Of a stretch of 31,747 bases of DNA, positions 8,397-18,275 are shown one piece after another (positions within the stretch are counted from its first letter, which is position 1; every line of letters begins with the position of its first letter). A program made the position numbers and the translations under genes. The notes below the pieces were generated by a model. The model was not told the origin of the DNA and made no database searches. It saw only the letters and a list, made by a program, of their open reading frames with translations. This DNA is from a virus. Location: positions 1 through 31,747 of IMG/VR virus record IMGVR_UViG_3300040801_002780, one strand, 5' to 3'.

Positions 8397-8746
8397 GAGC
8401 AACACTTAACCAAACAACTAATGAAAAGATTTATCGTGGTGAAGACAAAACTATTGTACTTTATCTTTACGACGAAGAAACTTTTGAACCTATTAACTTA
8501 TCAGCTTACGATGAATACCTTCTTTGTTTACCAAACGACGACTTAACTACTCTTTCGTTAACAGGTGCGCTTACTGGTACTGCAGTTGAAGGTAAGATTA
8601 CATTTACGGTAACTGCTGTTGAGTCAGCTTTACTTGCTGTTCAAACAAATAATTTAGTAATAAGACTTAACAATACAGTAGGGCCAGTTGTAGATATTGA
8701 AGAGTTTCCTGCTAATCAGATCAATGTAGTGGACGCTAGTTGTTAG
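8393..8746 (+). CDS. Small tail/baseplate protein with BppU-like Ig fold
   Basis: 117 aa with the start I prefer at 8393 (MRATLNQ), an ATGA overlap with the upstream stop and GGGAGA about 9 bases before; an in-frame ATG at 8375 lies inside the upstream gene and lacks such a site. The sequence RGEDKTIVLYLYDEETFEPINL, split over strands, followed by a G-x-I-x-F-T-V-T strand resembles the N-terminal Ig-like domain of baseplate upper proteins (BppU/DUF2479). That domain mediates attachment of receptor-binding proteins. The similarity is by pattern only. It is inserted between gpM-like and gpL-like genes, where lambda has no equivalent. Confidence 0.5.
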   Translation: MRATLNQTTNEKIYRGEDKTIVLYLYDEETFEPINLSAYDEYLLCLPNDDLTTLSLTGALTGTAVEGKITFTVTAVESALLAVQTNNLVIRLNNTVGPVVDIEEFPANQINVVDASC

Positions 8747-9220
8747 ATGGCCAATCAACTTAGCCCAGAATTATTAGAGCAGTTATACGGTCAGCAATCT
8801 AATGACCCTTTCTTAACTCTTTTAACTCTGACTAACCCATTGTTCAGTGAAACTATTTATGTTGTAAATAACTCAGAGAACATAACAAGCAACGGCCAAG
8901 AATATACGGCATTTCCTTTTAGCCTTACTCTACCTATTGACGACAATGAAACAGTTCGCTCAGTGTCAATAACTTTTGACAATACTTCTTTGGAACTAAT
9001 AAATGAATTTCGTACAGCTACTCAAGAAATTGATGTAACTATGAAAATGATCTTAGCTTCAAGACCTGACGAAATACAATACGAAATAGGAGAGCTAAAA
9101 CTAAAAGGCATTGAGTACAATAATAAAACTATTCGAGCGTCATTAGTAATGGACGACTTTTTAAGCGTAGGACTCACTAGTGAAAAATACACTCCCACAA
9201 ACTACCCAGGACTTTTCTGA
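8747..9220 (+). CDS. DUF1833 / gpL-like tail tip protein
   Basis: 157 aa. The order LLTLTNPLFSETIYVVNNSENI, then YTAFPFSLTLPIDDNE, then VSITFDNTSLELI and the late segment QYEIGELKLKGIEY is the recognisable DUF1833 pattern, a tail-tip family related in role to lambda gpL. It follows the upstream stop directly with no spacer (TAGATG). The C-terminal Pro-Gly-Leu-Phe overlaps the next gene by 41 bases. Lambda gpL carries an Fe-S cluster; this protein contains no cysteine, so it should not. Confidence 0.75.
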   Translation: MANQLSPELLEQLYGQQSNDPFLTLLTLTNPLFSETIYVVNNSENITSNGQEYTAFPFSLTLPIDDNETVRSVSITFDNTSLELINEFRTATQEIDVTMKMILASRPDEIQYEIGELKLKGIEYNNKTIRASLVMDDFLSVGLTSEKYTPTNYPGLF

Positions 9221-9572
9221 TTTTGTAGTTTCTAAATTGATCGGTACTCCTTACGAAGTAAAAGATTGTTGGGGTATTATAAGAGACTTCTTTGAACTGC
9301 ACGGTATCAATGTAGAAGAGTATTATAAAGAAGCACCTAACGACCAACAAAGGTCAAGCGACCTTATAAGCGTGTATAAAAATGACTTTAAAAAAGTGCA
9401 AACTCCTGAATACGGTGACATAATTCTAATTAATTTATTAGGTTTTGTTTCTCATTGTGCAGTGTATATAGGTGACGGAAAAATGCTACATAGCAATAAA
9501 AATATAAACTGCGTAGTTGACAAAGTTAGTAGGTGGGAAAAACGAATAGAAGGGTATTATAGAATAGCATGA
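9180..9572 (+). CDS. Tail NlpC/P60 cysteine peptidase (gpK-like)
   Basis: 130 aa starting at a GTG. The order is classical NlpC/P60: nucleophile Cys30 in VKDCWGIIRDFF, then GDIILINLLGFVSHCAVYIGDG with the catalytic His near residue 98, then KMLHSNK. It cleaves peptidoglycan stem peptides and probably helps the tail tip enter the wall. Lambda gpK also has a JAB/MPN domain; that is missing here, so this is the NlpC part alone. It overlaps the DUF1833 gene by 41 bases in another frame; no closer start leaves room for the fold. The end overlaps the gpJ-like start by 4 bases (ATGA). Confidence 0.85.
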   Translation: MKNTLPQTTQDFSDFVVSKLIGTPYEVKDCWGIIRDFFELHGINVEEYYKEAPNDQQRSSDLISVYKNDFKKVQTPEYGDIILINLLGFVSHCAVYIGDGKMLHSNKNINCVVDKVSRWEKRIEGYYRIA

Positions 9573-12500
9573 TAAAATTAAAACTAAATCCCTATGGAAG
9601 TAAAGAGAGTAACTATGACTTTGACGGTCGTGACGCTTACTCGCAGTTTGAAAAAGTACTTCTTAAAGAAGGGATACACCACGACGTTCATGACGCTTTT
9701 CATATTCTTTATAACGGTAAAATATTAGACGCTGAACTTGCTAAGAAAGTTAAGCCTACAGGCGACGACACTCTTTTAATTTGTCCTAAAATTAAAGGCG
9801 GTAGTTTCGGGGAAACTTTTAAACTTATCGCCACTATTGCCGTAGCTGCCGTGGTAGCCCCTGCCGTAGCTTCCTCTATTGGTGCTGCAGGTTGGAAGGG
9901 TGCATTAGTAGCTGCCGCAGTTACAATAACTGCTTCACTATTGCTGAACGCATTAATACCTCCTCCTGAACCAGGACTTCCTACACTAGGCGGTTTACCC
10001 GATAATTTAGATAACTCACAAATGTTCGCTATTACTGGACAAAGTAACCGTACTCAACAATACGGTTCAGTACCTAGGGTTTACGGTACATTTAATATGT
10101 TTCCTAATGTTGTAGCCCAACCCTATACAAATATTGAAGTTGACCCTAGTACAGGCGAACTAGTCCAAGTGTTATACGCACTTTATGACTTCGGTTTTGG
10201 GCCTAACTTAATCAGTGATTTAAAAATAGGTGAAACTCCTATTGAGAACTTTCAAGACATTGAGTATAGATACGTTGACCCTAACAAACCACTTATTGAC
10301 GAAGGCCCTTGGGATACCCAAGTAAACCCTTCTTTTCAAATTTATAAGGGTGACGTTGAGCTCCAAGAAATAGCTACTGTTATTAATAAAAACAGAGAAG
10401 GAAGTTATGAAGTAGGTGACGTAAGTGACTATCGAGTTATTCGTAACGGCCCTATTAATCCCGACCTAGCTAACCAAGAAATATCTTTAACTATAACTTA
10501 TCCTCGTGGTTTATTTTCTTTTAGCAATAGAGGAAATAGGGGCAACGCCACTGTCGAGTGGGAAATAGAGTTTGCAGAAATAGGCACAGAGAACTGGTTT
10601 GCCTATAACGATACTAGCCAAGTTTTTGATTTCAAAACGGTCGGCGGTAATGCTTTTGTAACAGAAGCTAGAAGTGTACCTGCGTTTAGTCTTGACCCTG
10701 CTGACGGATACTCGCAAATAGGTCTTCCTTACTCGCAGGGTTTTTCAGGTTTTGGGGAGTCAAGAAGTACTACTACTACAAACTACGGTTACTTAAAAGG
10801 CTCTAATACTATAAGAACGACAGTTGACGTACAACCTAACACTAAAATAACTTTTGACGGAACATTTCTAGGTAACGCAGTAAGTAGTGTAACGGTTTCC
10901 AACGGTTTCGAGATTACTTTAGACACTCCTTTAGCTAATGACATTTATGTTTTCAGGAGAGTTCAACAGACAAGAAGAAACAATGAAACAGGGGATACTT
11001 CCACTTCGGACAGTTTACAGGGTAGTACTGGGCGTATCTCTGTTGAGTTTTCGCCACTTAAAAAAGCTTTTGCTCAAGCAGCTACTCAAAAACAATATTA
11101 TTCACAGATAACTTTTAAACCGCGTACTCCTGGAGAATACAAGATACGAGTCACTAGAATAAGAAGTGACTTTACTTACGGTAACCAGAGAATAGCTGAC
11201 GCTACTTGGATTGATCTTAGAACAAGACTTGAAACAAACACAATAAATACTAAGTTTCGACATACTTTTCTTGAGATAAAAGTACGAGCTACTAATCAAA
11301 TTAATGGTAACCTTGATAATATCTCAGCTATCGTACAGGGAATAATACCTATTTATAATCAAGTAAGTGGTCAATGGGAGTTAGGTGCTACTTCTAATCC
11401 TGCTTGGATATTTGCAGACCTTCTTACTGGCGACGTTAATAAAAGAGCAGTAGATAAGTCGAGACTGGACTTAGACTCCTTACAAGAATGGGCCGACTAC
11501 GCTGACGAAATACCTGTAACTCCTTCAGGACAACCTAGACCTTTCGATACTCCAAGATTTACTTGTAATTTTATTCTCGATTTTAGCACTAGTCTTAAAG
11601 CATTACTGCAAAACATAGGCGGTTCATGTCAAGCAAGTCTTAATATAGTTGACGGTAAATACGGTGTACTTATTGACAGACTTCGTACCGTACCTGTTCA
11701 AGTATTTACTCCAAGAAACTATAGTAACTTCAACTCAAGACGAGCTTACGTTGCTACTGCAGAAGCATTAAAGGTTAGATATAATGAACCTACTGAAAAT
11801 TATAAATTAACTGAGCGTATTGTTTACAATGATGGCTTTGATGAAACTAATTTAACAAAAGAACCAGAAGAACTTAAAACTTTTGGAGTAACTGATAGCG
11901 ACATGGCGTGGCGTTTTGGTCGTTATATGTTAGCTCAAGCTACTCTAAGACAAGAAACTATCGGCATTGAAGTAGACTTTGAAAATCTTGTATGTACTCG
12001 TGGGGATTACGTTCAATTCACTCAAGACTCAATGCGAGTAGGTGGTAGACCTGCACGAGTAAGTAGTGTAGTCGGAAATAGGATAACAATAGACGACGGC
12101 ATTGACACAGTTGTAGGCCCTACTTATGGATACGTCTTTAGAAATCCTAACGGTATTTTTGAAAGTACTTTAACTCCTGTAAGTAGTGACACTTTTGACC
12201 TCGATGGCGACATACCTAACAAAGGTGATTTAATTGTAATAGGTGAAGTAGATCAAATTGTTTTTGATTGTATTGTAACCGCAATAAGCCCAGTAGATGA
12301 TACTAGAGCTTCTATAACTTTAGTTGAAAAAGCTGACGGAGTATTTACTTCACTTGAAACAGGAACAATACCTAATTACAACCCACAAATTAATAGTAGT
12401 GCTGATATAAGCGGTGAACCTCCAGGTGAAGTTAGCAATTTAGATATAATAGAAACAGGTTTCACAGTAGGAGAAGGTCGCTTTGATTACTTTGTTCGTC

Positions 12501-13810
12501 TTGGATGGCAAAACCCTACTACTGGCGGTATTGCAGAAGCTTATGAAGTTTATGTAAACCGTGGAGAGGGTTTTGAACTTGTCGATGTAGTTAGAGAAGT
12601 CGGCTATGATTACACAGTAGACAACGCCTTTTTAGGCACTGAACATTGCTTTAAAGTCCTGGCCGTTTCAAGTGGCGGTCGGAAAATAAACTTAGGAGAA
12701 GTAGGTACTGAGTGTACTACTCCTGAGAGAAAGATTACACCTCCTGCTGACGTTGAAGAACTTAACATTAACATTACTAATCAAGTTATCGGTCTTGATT
12801 GGACTCTCCTTCCTCCTAGTGAAGGTATTCAAAACTATTTTATTCGTTTTAACCCAACGCTAGAGGGTACTTGGGATACTGCAATACCTCTAGTGACTGC
12901 AGACTCTACTACGTCTTCTGCTTCTGTTCAGGGTAGACGAGGTACTTACCTTATTAAAGCAGTTGACTTTGAAGGAAACGAAAGTGCTACTGCTACTAAA
13001 GCAGTTACAAGTATTCCTGAATTATTTGATTTAAACATTGTTGAAAATATAAACGACGCTCCTACTTGGAACGGAGTTTTTGATCGAACAGAAATAGTAA
13101 ACGGCGACATTCATTTAAGAAAAGACGGATTAGGGAATTACTATAACGAAGGTTTTTATTACTTTGAGTCACCGCTAAATTTAGGTGAGAATTACACAGT
13201 ACGTCTTCAATCGTTAGTCGAAGCAGGTAGTTATACCGAAGCTGACTTAATGGTAAACTGGATACCACTAGCATCAATTACTGCAATGGCCACTTCAACA
13301 AATGCAGATTGGAACGTCGAAACTCAAGTAAGATATACAGATAGAATTAACTTTATCGAGTCATGGCAACCTCTAAGTGATGTAGTAAGCATGAGTGAAG
13401 GTGACATTGATAACTGGCAACCTTATGTCACTTTTAATAATGGTGACTTTACTGCTAGAATATTCCAATTAAGATTGAGACTAACTTCACTTAATATAGG
13501 TGTAACGCCTAGAGTAATTGATGGATTAGTTAAGGCAGACATGCCTGACAGAATAGAAGACGGAAACAATATAGTAAGCGACATTGCAGGTACAGATATT
13601 GTTTATGACCCTCCTTTTTATGGGCCAGGTACAACTCCGTCAATTCAAATTTCTCAGGACACTGCACAAACAGGAGACTACTACGTGCTTACTAATAAGA
13701 CGCTAGACGGTTTCACAATAACCTTTTACGATAGTACTAACGCTGCAGTTTCGAGACAATTTGACTATCAAGTTAAAGGCTATGGCCGCAAAAACGATAC
13801 TTTTATTTAG
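9569..13810 (+). CDS. gpI-gpJ-like fusion, central tail tip / host-specificity protein
   Basis: 1413 aa. Residues 1-75 look like the beta-grasp domain of lambda gpI. Residues about 80-130 are glycine- and alanine-rich and hydrophobic, ending in LLNALIPPPEP, also as in gpI. From about 140 the gpJ part begins (QMFAITGQSNRTQQYGSVPRVYG, a family hallmark when read in two halves). It continues through beta-rich hub domains and two fibronectin type III-like modules at about 955-1150. In lambda gpI and gpJ are separate proteins; here they are joined. The protein closes the tail tube and carries the fibre. Start is an ATGA overlap with the NlpC gene. Confidence 0.9.
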   Translation: MIKLKLNPYGSKESNYDFDGRDAYSQFEKVLLKEGIHHDVHDAFHILYNGKILDAELAKKVKPTGDDTLLICPKIKGGSFGETFKLIATIAVAAVVAPAVASSIGAAGWKGALVAAAVTITASLLLNALIPPPEPGLPTLGGLPDNLDNSQMFAITGQSNRTQQYGSVPRVYGTFNMFPNVVAQPYTNIEVDPSTGELVQVLYALYDFGFGPNLISDLKIGETPIENFQDIEYRYVDPNKPLIDEGPWDTQVNPSFQIYKGDVELQEIATVINKNREGSYEVGDVSDYRVIRNGPINPDLANQEISLTITYPRGLFSFSNRGNRGNATVEWEIEFAEIGTENWFAYNDTSQVFDFKTVGGNAFVTEARSVPAFSLDPADGYSQIGLPYSQGFSGFGESRSTTTTNYGYLKGSNTIRTTVDVQPNTKITFDGTFLGNAVSSVTVSNGFEITLDTPLANDIYVFRRVQQTRRNNETGDTSTSDSLQGSTGRISVEFSPLKKAFAQAATQKQYYSQITFKPRTPGEYKIRVTRIRSDFTYGNQRIADATWIDLRTRLETNTINTKFRHTFLEIKVRATNQINGNLDNISAIVQGIIPIYNQVSGQWELGATSNPAWIFADLLTGDVNKRAVDKSRLDLDSLQEWADYADEIPVTPSGQPRPFDTPRFTCNFILDFSTSLKALLQNIGGSCQASLNIVDGKYGVLIDRLRTVPVQVFTPRNYSNFNSRRAYVATAEALKVRYNEPTENYKLTERIVYNDGFDETNLTKEPEELKTFGVTDSDMAWRFGRYMLAQATLRQETIGIEVDFENLVCTRGDYVQFTQDSMRVGGRPARVSSVVGNRITIDDGIDTVVGPTYGYVFRNPNGIFESTLTPVSSDTFDLDGDIPNKGDLIVIGEVDQIVFDCIVTAISPVDDTRASITLVEKADGVFTSLETGTIPNYNPQINSSADISGEPPGEVSNLDIIETGFTVGEGRFDYFVRLGWQNPTTGGIAEAYEVYVNRGEGFELVDVVREVGYDYTVDNAFLGTEHCFKVLAVSSGGRKINLGEVGTECTTPERKITPPADVEELNINITNQVIGLDWTLLPPSEGIQNYFIRFNPTLEGTWDTAIPLVTADSTTSSASVQGRRGTYLIKAVDFEGNESATATKAVTSIPELFDLNIVENINDAPTWNGVFDRTEIVNGDIHLRKDGLGNYYNEGFYYFESPLNLGENYTVRLQSLVEAGSYTEADLMVNWIPLASITAMATSTNADWNVETQVRYTDRINFIESWQPLSDVVSMSEGDIDNWQPYVTFNNGDFTARIFQLRLRLTSLNIGVTPRVIDGLVKADMPDRIEDGNNIVSDIAGTDIVYDPPFYGPGTTPSIQISQDTAQTGDYYVLTNKTLDGFTITFYDSTNAAVSRQFDYQVKGYGRKNDTFI

Positions 13811-13819
13811 GAGATATAG

Positions 13820-16800
13820 ATGAGTCAGGACATTTACAACGACATAAACCCGAACATTACTGACGGTACTGAGCTTGCTAATTTGCTTAACGGTTTTAAG
13901 GATGCGGTAGTAAGTGGTTTCAGTGGTGCGACAAGGCCAGCTAATTTACAAGCAGGTGGTTATTGGATTGATGATACAACCGACGTTTTAAATTGGGTTT
14001 ATTATTTCTATGACGGTACTCAAGATATTCCTGTATTCACATTAGATATAAATAACGGACAAGCTAACATAAGTGGCGGTGGTGAGTCCTTAGCACTTAC
14101 AAAAGTAAGTGACGACCAATTACCTCCTGAACTTCGTTTTGTTAAAAAGCGATTAGGTCTAGGACAAACTTTAACAGGTGATAACCTTGGAGAGTTAAAG
14201 TTTTACGGCACTGACAGTGGCGGTGTCGAAAGACTACAAGCTAACTTTGAAGTAACTACTACTAACGATACAAGTATTACTCAGCTTGGAAGTTACTTTC
14301 GTATTGAAATGGCAGACTTTAACACAGGTAGTTTAGCTGAGGTTCTTAGGCTTACTAACGGTGAAATTGGTATGGGGGAAATTTCTCCCGAAGCTAGTAT
14401 TCACATAAGAAGAAGTGACGCTTCAATAAGATTAGAAAGAGAAGAAACAAGTAATGCTCCTGCGACGGTTACTCTGCATAAGAAACGACTTACTAACAAC
14501 GGACAAGTTGAAAGTGGCGATACTATCGGCCGAGTTGAAGGTAGAACTACTGACCAAAACGGAGCAGAATATACAGTTACAACTATAGACCATGTAGCAC
14601 AAGAAACTCACACTGACGTTGCTCAAGGCACTGACGTAGTTATTAGCACTACTGGAGTAGGGAGTACTATACTAACTGAGCGTGGACGTTTTAGCGATAG
14701 CGGTTTAGAAGTAAGCGGTGACTTAACAGTAAGTGGAAACTTGACAGTACCAGGAGTTTCTTCGGGTGACGTAACTGCTACAAAAGAAAGTGACGACGCA
14801 GTTTCTCCAAGACTTGCTACTGATAAAAGTAGAATTGCAGGTAACGGACAAGTACTAACTAACGACGGTATTGGTAAAGTAGAGTTTGGTTCTACTGACG
14901 TTGACGGTGACGAGTTTGAAGGTGCTAATATAGAAGCGTTTGCTCAAGAAGACCACGACAATACTAATCGTGGTACTGAGATTCGTATTCAAACTATTGA
15001 CAGTACGACCACAGCTTTAACTACTAAAGTCCAGATTGGCGACACTTCACAAATTAATACTGATACTACAATCGACGGTAGCTTAACGGTAACTGGAAAT
15101 CTTCAAGTAGATGGGACTACAACTACAGTCAATAGTGATGTTTTAGACGTAGTTGACGCTAACGTAACTATCAATAAAGGCGGTAACCAAGCAAGTGCCG
15201 ACGCTGACGACGCAGGTATTACCGTTGAAATGAGTGACGCTACTGACGCAAGAATTGGTTACGACTCGACTCTAGCAAGTAAATTTAAAATAGGTGAAGT
15301 AGGAAGTGAGTCTGAAATAGTTGACGCTGATAGCGCACAGACTGTTTCAAACAAACAATTTCTAAGTGCTAATATAGACGCTCCTGACATTGACGGCGGT
15401 ACAATCGACACTTCTATTATTACTGACAGTGCTATTGTTACTCCTAGTCGTTTGGACATGAAACAAGACACATTCACTAACTTACAAACCTACGCTCTAA
15501 CTGCGACGAACGGTCAGTTTGTTCACGCTACCGACACTAAACAGACCTTCCAAATTATAGATAACGCTTTAGCTCCTGTAGGAGGCGGAGGAGTAGGGAG
15601 TGCAGACACTTACTATGTTGAGACTTTTGAAGAAGTAAACAGCACTGGTGATTTAACAACACTATTTAGTCTAACAGGTAGTGGGACATTAGAGCTTGAT
15701 GAAACAACAGAGCTAAATGGAGATAAGTCTTTTAAATACACTCAGGCTGTTGGGTCACTTGGCGACACAATTGATTCACCAAGTATTTTACTGCAAGAAA
15801 AACAAGAAAATAGAGAATCTAAAATTAGATTCGTTGCAAGCTATGACGGTGCAGATGATGAAGTTGAAGTTAATATTAACGGTCTTAAAATTAATATCAA
15901 AAACGGCACTAAAATATATGAAGGCAGATTCTTTGCGACTACTGGAAACATTAATTATCAAGTTTTAGTAAACGTAGAAAATGACGGTGCTATTTTAAGA
16001 TTAGACGATGTAGAGATAAGTACAGATAATCAACTTATAAGAGACTTAGGGTTTGGTGATTGGACTAATGGCGGCACTATACAAATTGACGCCACCACTA
16101 CTGCCCCGACAAAGGGCACAACAACAGAAGACTTTGTATTTTACGCAAAAAGGGGCGATCACTACAAGTTTAAATATACATACGAGCAAACTACAGCAGG
16201 GGCAGCAGGGAGTGGCGATTATCTTTTTAGCCTACCCGATGGCTTAGAATTTTCAGACGATGTAAAAAAAGTTACGTCTGCTACTGGCGGTTTAACTGAT
16301 TTATCCTCGGCGTCCAATAGCTTCGGTTATGCAACGCTTTTACAGGTATCGACTGCGGGGTATGGGGTTATATTACCGTATGACTCTACTAGATTTAGAG
16401 TCATGAGTGTTTCGCTTTTTGTTACAACCGACCCTGTATCTTCAAGTTTCTTTTCGCTTTCATCGACAAACGCCTACAGCTTTGAATTTGAAGCACCAAT
16501 TAAAAACGCAAGCTCCACAGAAGGCGTAATCACATCAACAGAGATACCTGTTAATGAGTATAGCGGTAGAGTTGAAAACAACGCTGGAACTGTTACGCTC
16601 TTAAGTGAAAATGTACCAGGTATTACAGCTAGTTTTGTTTCAACAGCAAGAGTTAGACTGGATTATTCTTCTCTAAATTTAACAAATCCCCCTGTTGTAG
16701 TAGCCACACCACAAAACTCTACCTACGAGGCTAGGGTTTTCTCCATATCAAATACGCAAGCTGATATTATAACCACAAGGTTTGACGGACTTCAATTAAA

Positions 16801-17326
16801 CGATGATTTTGATTATATAATTTCATTACAAGGCACAGACTACAAAGACCTAACTGCTAATCTTATTCAGACTGTTCCGAAGGTTGCCAATATAGCGCAT
16901 AAAGTAAGCGGTGGTTCAGGTGGTGGTTCGGTCGCAGCCAACACTCCTACAACCTGCCCTTTAAATGAATTAACTGGCGATACTTCTTTTCTAAAAGTTG
17001 AATCTAACCAAATAGTTATAGGTAAGGGAACTTATAAAATAGACGTAGACAAACAGGTAAACTCTCAGCTCGATAGTGTAGACTTTTGGTTAAGAGATGC
17101 TGACTCAAATGCAAGAATTTTAGACGGTCTTACTATCAACTTTGCTGCATCTTCAGGTAATGGAGTATTTCTTAGGTTGCAGGGGGTTTTTACTTTAAAC
17201 TCCCCTGCTAATTTAGAAATAATGGTAGAGAGCAACGTTACAGATAATACAGACGGTCTTGGAGTGGTAAACACAACTACCTCAGAAAATGTCTACACAA
17301 GCGGAACGATAACAAAACTTAAATAG
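13820..17326 (+). CDS. Tail fibre / receptor-binding protein
   Basis: 1168 aa. AGGAGATATAG gives a strong ribosome site. The N-terminus has a virion-attachment look (RPANLQAGGYWIDDTTDV). From about residue 100 to 440 three imperfect repeats share (K/S)R(x)5GQ, then G(x)3FGTD-like turns and a GT(x)I(x)T strand. They are followed by VTGNLQVDGTTTTVNSDVLD and QTVSNKQFLSANIDAP, both common in long tail fibres. After about residue 590 the style changes to a jelly-roll-like domain and a final beta domain, the likely receptor-binding end. Codon choice also shifts there, which suggests module exchange. No peptidase or hydrolase motif was seen. Confidence 0.8.
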   Translation: MSQDIYNDINPNITDGTELANLLNGFKDAVVSGFSGATRPANLQAGGYWIDDTTDVLNWVYYFYDGTQDIPVFTLDINNGQANISGGGESLALTKVSDDQLPPELRFVKKRLGLGQTLTGDNLGELKFYGTDSGGVERLQANFEVTTTNDTSITQLGSYFRIEMADFNTGSLAEVLRLTNGEIGMGEISPEASIHIRRSDASIRLEREETSNAPATVTLHKKRLTNNGQVESGDTIGRVEGRTTDQNGAEYTVTTIDHVAQETHTDVAQGTDVVISTTGVGSTILTERGRFSDSGLEVSGDLTVSGNLTVPGVSSGDVTATKESDDAVSPRLATDKSRIAGNGQVLTNDGIGKVEFGSTDVDGDEFEGANIEAFAQEDHDNTNRGTEIRIQTIDSTTTALTTKVQIGDTSQINTDTTIDGSLTVTGNLQVDGTTTTVNSDVLDVVDANVTINKGGNQASADADDAGITVEMSDATDARIGYDSTLASKFKIGEVGSESEIVDADSAQTVSNKQFLSANIDAPDIDGGTIDTSIITDSAIVTPSRLDMKQDTFTNLQTYALTATNGQFVHATDTKQTFQIIDNALAPVGGGGVGSADTYYVETFEEVNSTGDLTTLFSLTGSGTLELDETTELNGDKSFKYTQAVGSLGDTIDSPSILLQEKQENRESKIRFVASYDGADDEVEVNINGLKINIKNGTKIYEGRFFATTGNINYQVLVNVENDGAILRLDDVEISTDNQLIRDLGFGDWTNGGTIQIDATTTAPTKGTTTEDFVFYAKRGDHYKFKYTYEQTTAGAAGSGDYLFSLPDGLEFSDDVKKVTSATGGLTDLSSASNSFGYATLLQVSTAGYGVILPYDSTRFRVMSVSLFVTTDPVSSSFFSLSSTNAYSFEFEAPIKNASSTEGVITSTEIPVNEYSGRVENNAGTVTLLSENVPGITASFVSTARVRLDYSSLNLTNPPVVVATPQNSTYEARVFSISNTQADIITTRFDGLQLNDDFDYIISLQGTDYKDLTANLIQTVPKVANIAHKVSGGSGGGSVAANTPTTCPLNELTGDTSFLKVESNQIVIGKGTYKIDVDKQVNSQLDSVDFWLRDADSNARILDGLTINFAASSGNGVFLRLQGVFTLNSPANLEIMVESNVTDNTDGLGVVNTTTSENVYTSGTITKLK

Positions 17327-17333
17327 GTAAAAC

Positions 17334-17372
17334 ATGAGCTTACAAAACGAGTTAGATAAAAAAAGGGAATAA
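17334..17372 (+). CDS. 12-codon leader ORF
   Basis: ATG at 17334 opens a 12-residue frame (MSLQNELDKKRE) that stops three bases before the next gene. GGTAAAAC upstream is a weak ribosome site. The AAAAAGGGA that serves the next gene lies inside this frame, so its translation could be coupled to 17376. It may equally be the worn start of a longer lost gene. Real translation is uncertain. Confidence 0.3.
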   Translation: MSLQNELDKKRE

Positions 17373-17375
17373 TTT

Positions 17376-18008
17376 ATGACTTTAGATCAAATTAATAATT
17401 TAACGGTAGTGTCTGTACAACAAATTTTAATAGCTAGATTAGAAGAAAAAGAGCTTGAGGTAACTGAAATTACCCTTAAAAATGAACTTCAACTTTACAA
17501 ACAAGAGCTTATCGAGATTGAAAACGCTAGGCTTGCTGAACTTGCTAGAATAAATGACATAAAATCTAGGTGGAACTCTATGCCTGACATTCGCTTGGCC
17601 CTAACTTCACTAGGAAATTACATACCTAATCCTGCTATAGAGCTAAAAAGAATTATAGCAGAAGACGACCAAGACTATTTAGCTCAACTAGAGTCAGCTT
17701 ACGTTATTGAAAGTAATAATCTAGCTAACAAAGCTATTAAAGAGCAACGTAAAAACAGTGGACGTATTGCTCGTGAAGCATGTCTTTCAGCACTTGATAT
17801 TATTGCAGGTTACAACATTGAGCGTAATCTAACTAAAGAGCAAAAAGACCAAATGCTAGTAAATTTCTCAGGTATTTTACAGGCCTTACAGTCAAACCGA
17901 CCAGGCTTAGCACTTGCTTTAATTACTGCTACTGAACCTGACGGAGTTTTAATTACACAAGAAATAAAAGACGAGGTAATTGCAGACTTAAACAGCTTCT
18001 TAGTTTAA
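17376..18008 (+). CDS. Coiled-coil protein of unknown function
   Basis: 210 aa, almost entirely helical. Residues about 15-70 form a heptad-like coiled coil (RLEEKELEVTEITLKNE, then LQLYKQELIEIENARLAEL). The C-terminal half is also helical (ITATEPDGVLITQEIKDEV) without a catalytic motif. No signal peptide or membrane segment. It sits between tail fibre and lysis genes, where many phages have fibre assembly factors or accessory virion proteins; either is possible. I do not recognise the family. Confidence 0.75.
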   Translation: MTLDQINNLTVVSVQQILIARLEEKELEVTEITLKNELQLYKQELIEIENARLAELARINDIKSRWNSMPDIRLALTSLGNYIPNPAIELKRIIAEDDQDYLAQLESAYVIESNNLANKAIKEQRKNSGRIAREACLSALDIIAGYNIERNLTKEQKDQMLVNFSGILQALQSNRPGLALALITATEPDGVLITQEIKDEVIADLNSFLV

Positions 18009-18041
18009 CTTTTAACTTTTTTAACTTACTATAAAGTAGGT

Positions 18042-18275
18042 ATGGAACAAATAATTATGAATTTAGTTGAGTTATTTCCTATTATTGCATCGTTTCTAGG
18101 TTCGATATTAGTCATGCAATTTAAAGGTATTCGACAAGATTTAAAAGAACTAAATAAGTCAGTTAAGATGCTCAACATCGAAGTAGCAGAAGTTATTAAA
18201 GACCAATCTTGGCATAAAGAAGAAATTGCTGATATAAAAATTAGATTAATACAACTCGAAAGGAGAGAAAAATGA
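18042..18275 (+). CDS. Small TM/coiled-coil protein, putative holin or lysis accessory
   Basis: 77 aa. Residues about 8-27 (LVELFPIIASFLGSILVMQF) form one membrane helix, followed by a charged coiled coil to the end. This plan is shared by XhlA-like hemolysin/holin accessory proteins and by inner-membrane spanins. It starts the lysis cluster and overlaps the next gene by 4 bases. The 33-base gap upstream is T-rich (three copies of TTAACTT) and holds a small hairpin CTTAC/GTAGG just before the start, which may limit ribosome access; AGTAGG is the ribosome site. Which lysis role it has cannot be decided. Confidence 0.65.
   Translation: MEQIIMNLVELFPIIASFLGSILVMQFKGIRQDLKELNKSVKMLNIEVAEVIKDQSWHKEEIADIKIRLIQLERREK

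Noticed and set aside
15717-15968. Additional frame within the tail fibre gene
   Set aside because: It lies in another frame of a continuous 1168-codon gene, without ribosome site or plausible protein pattern.
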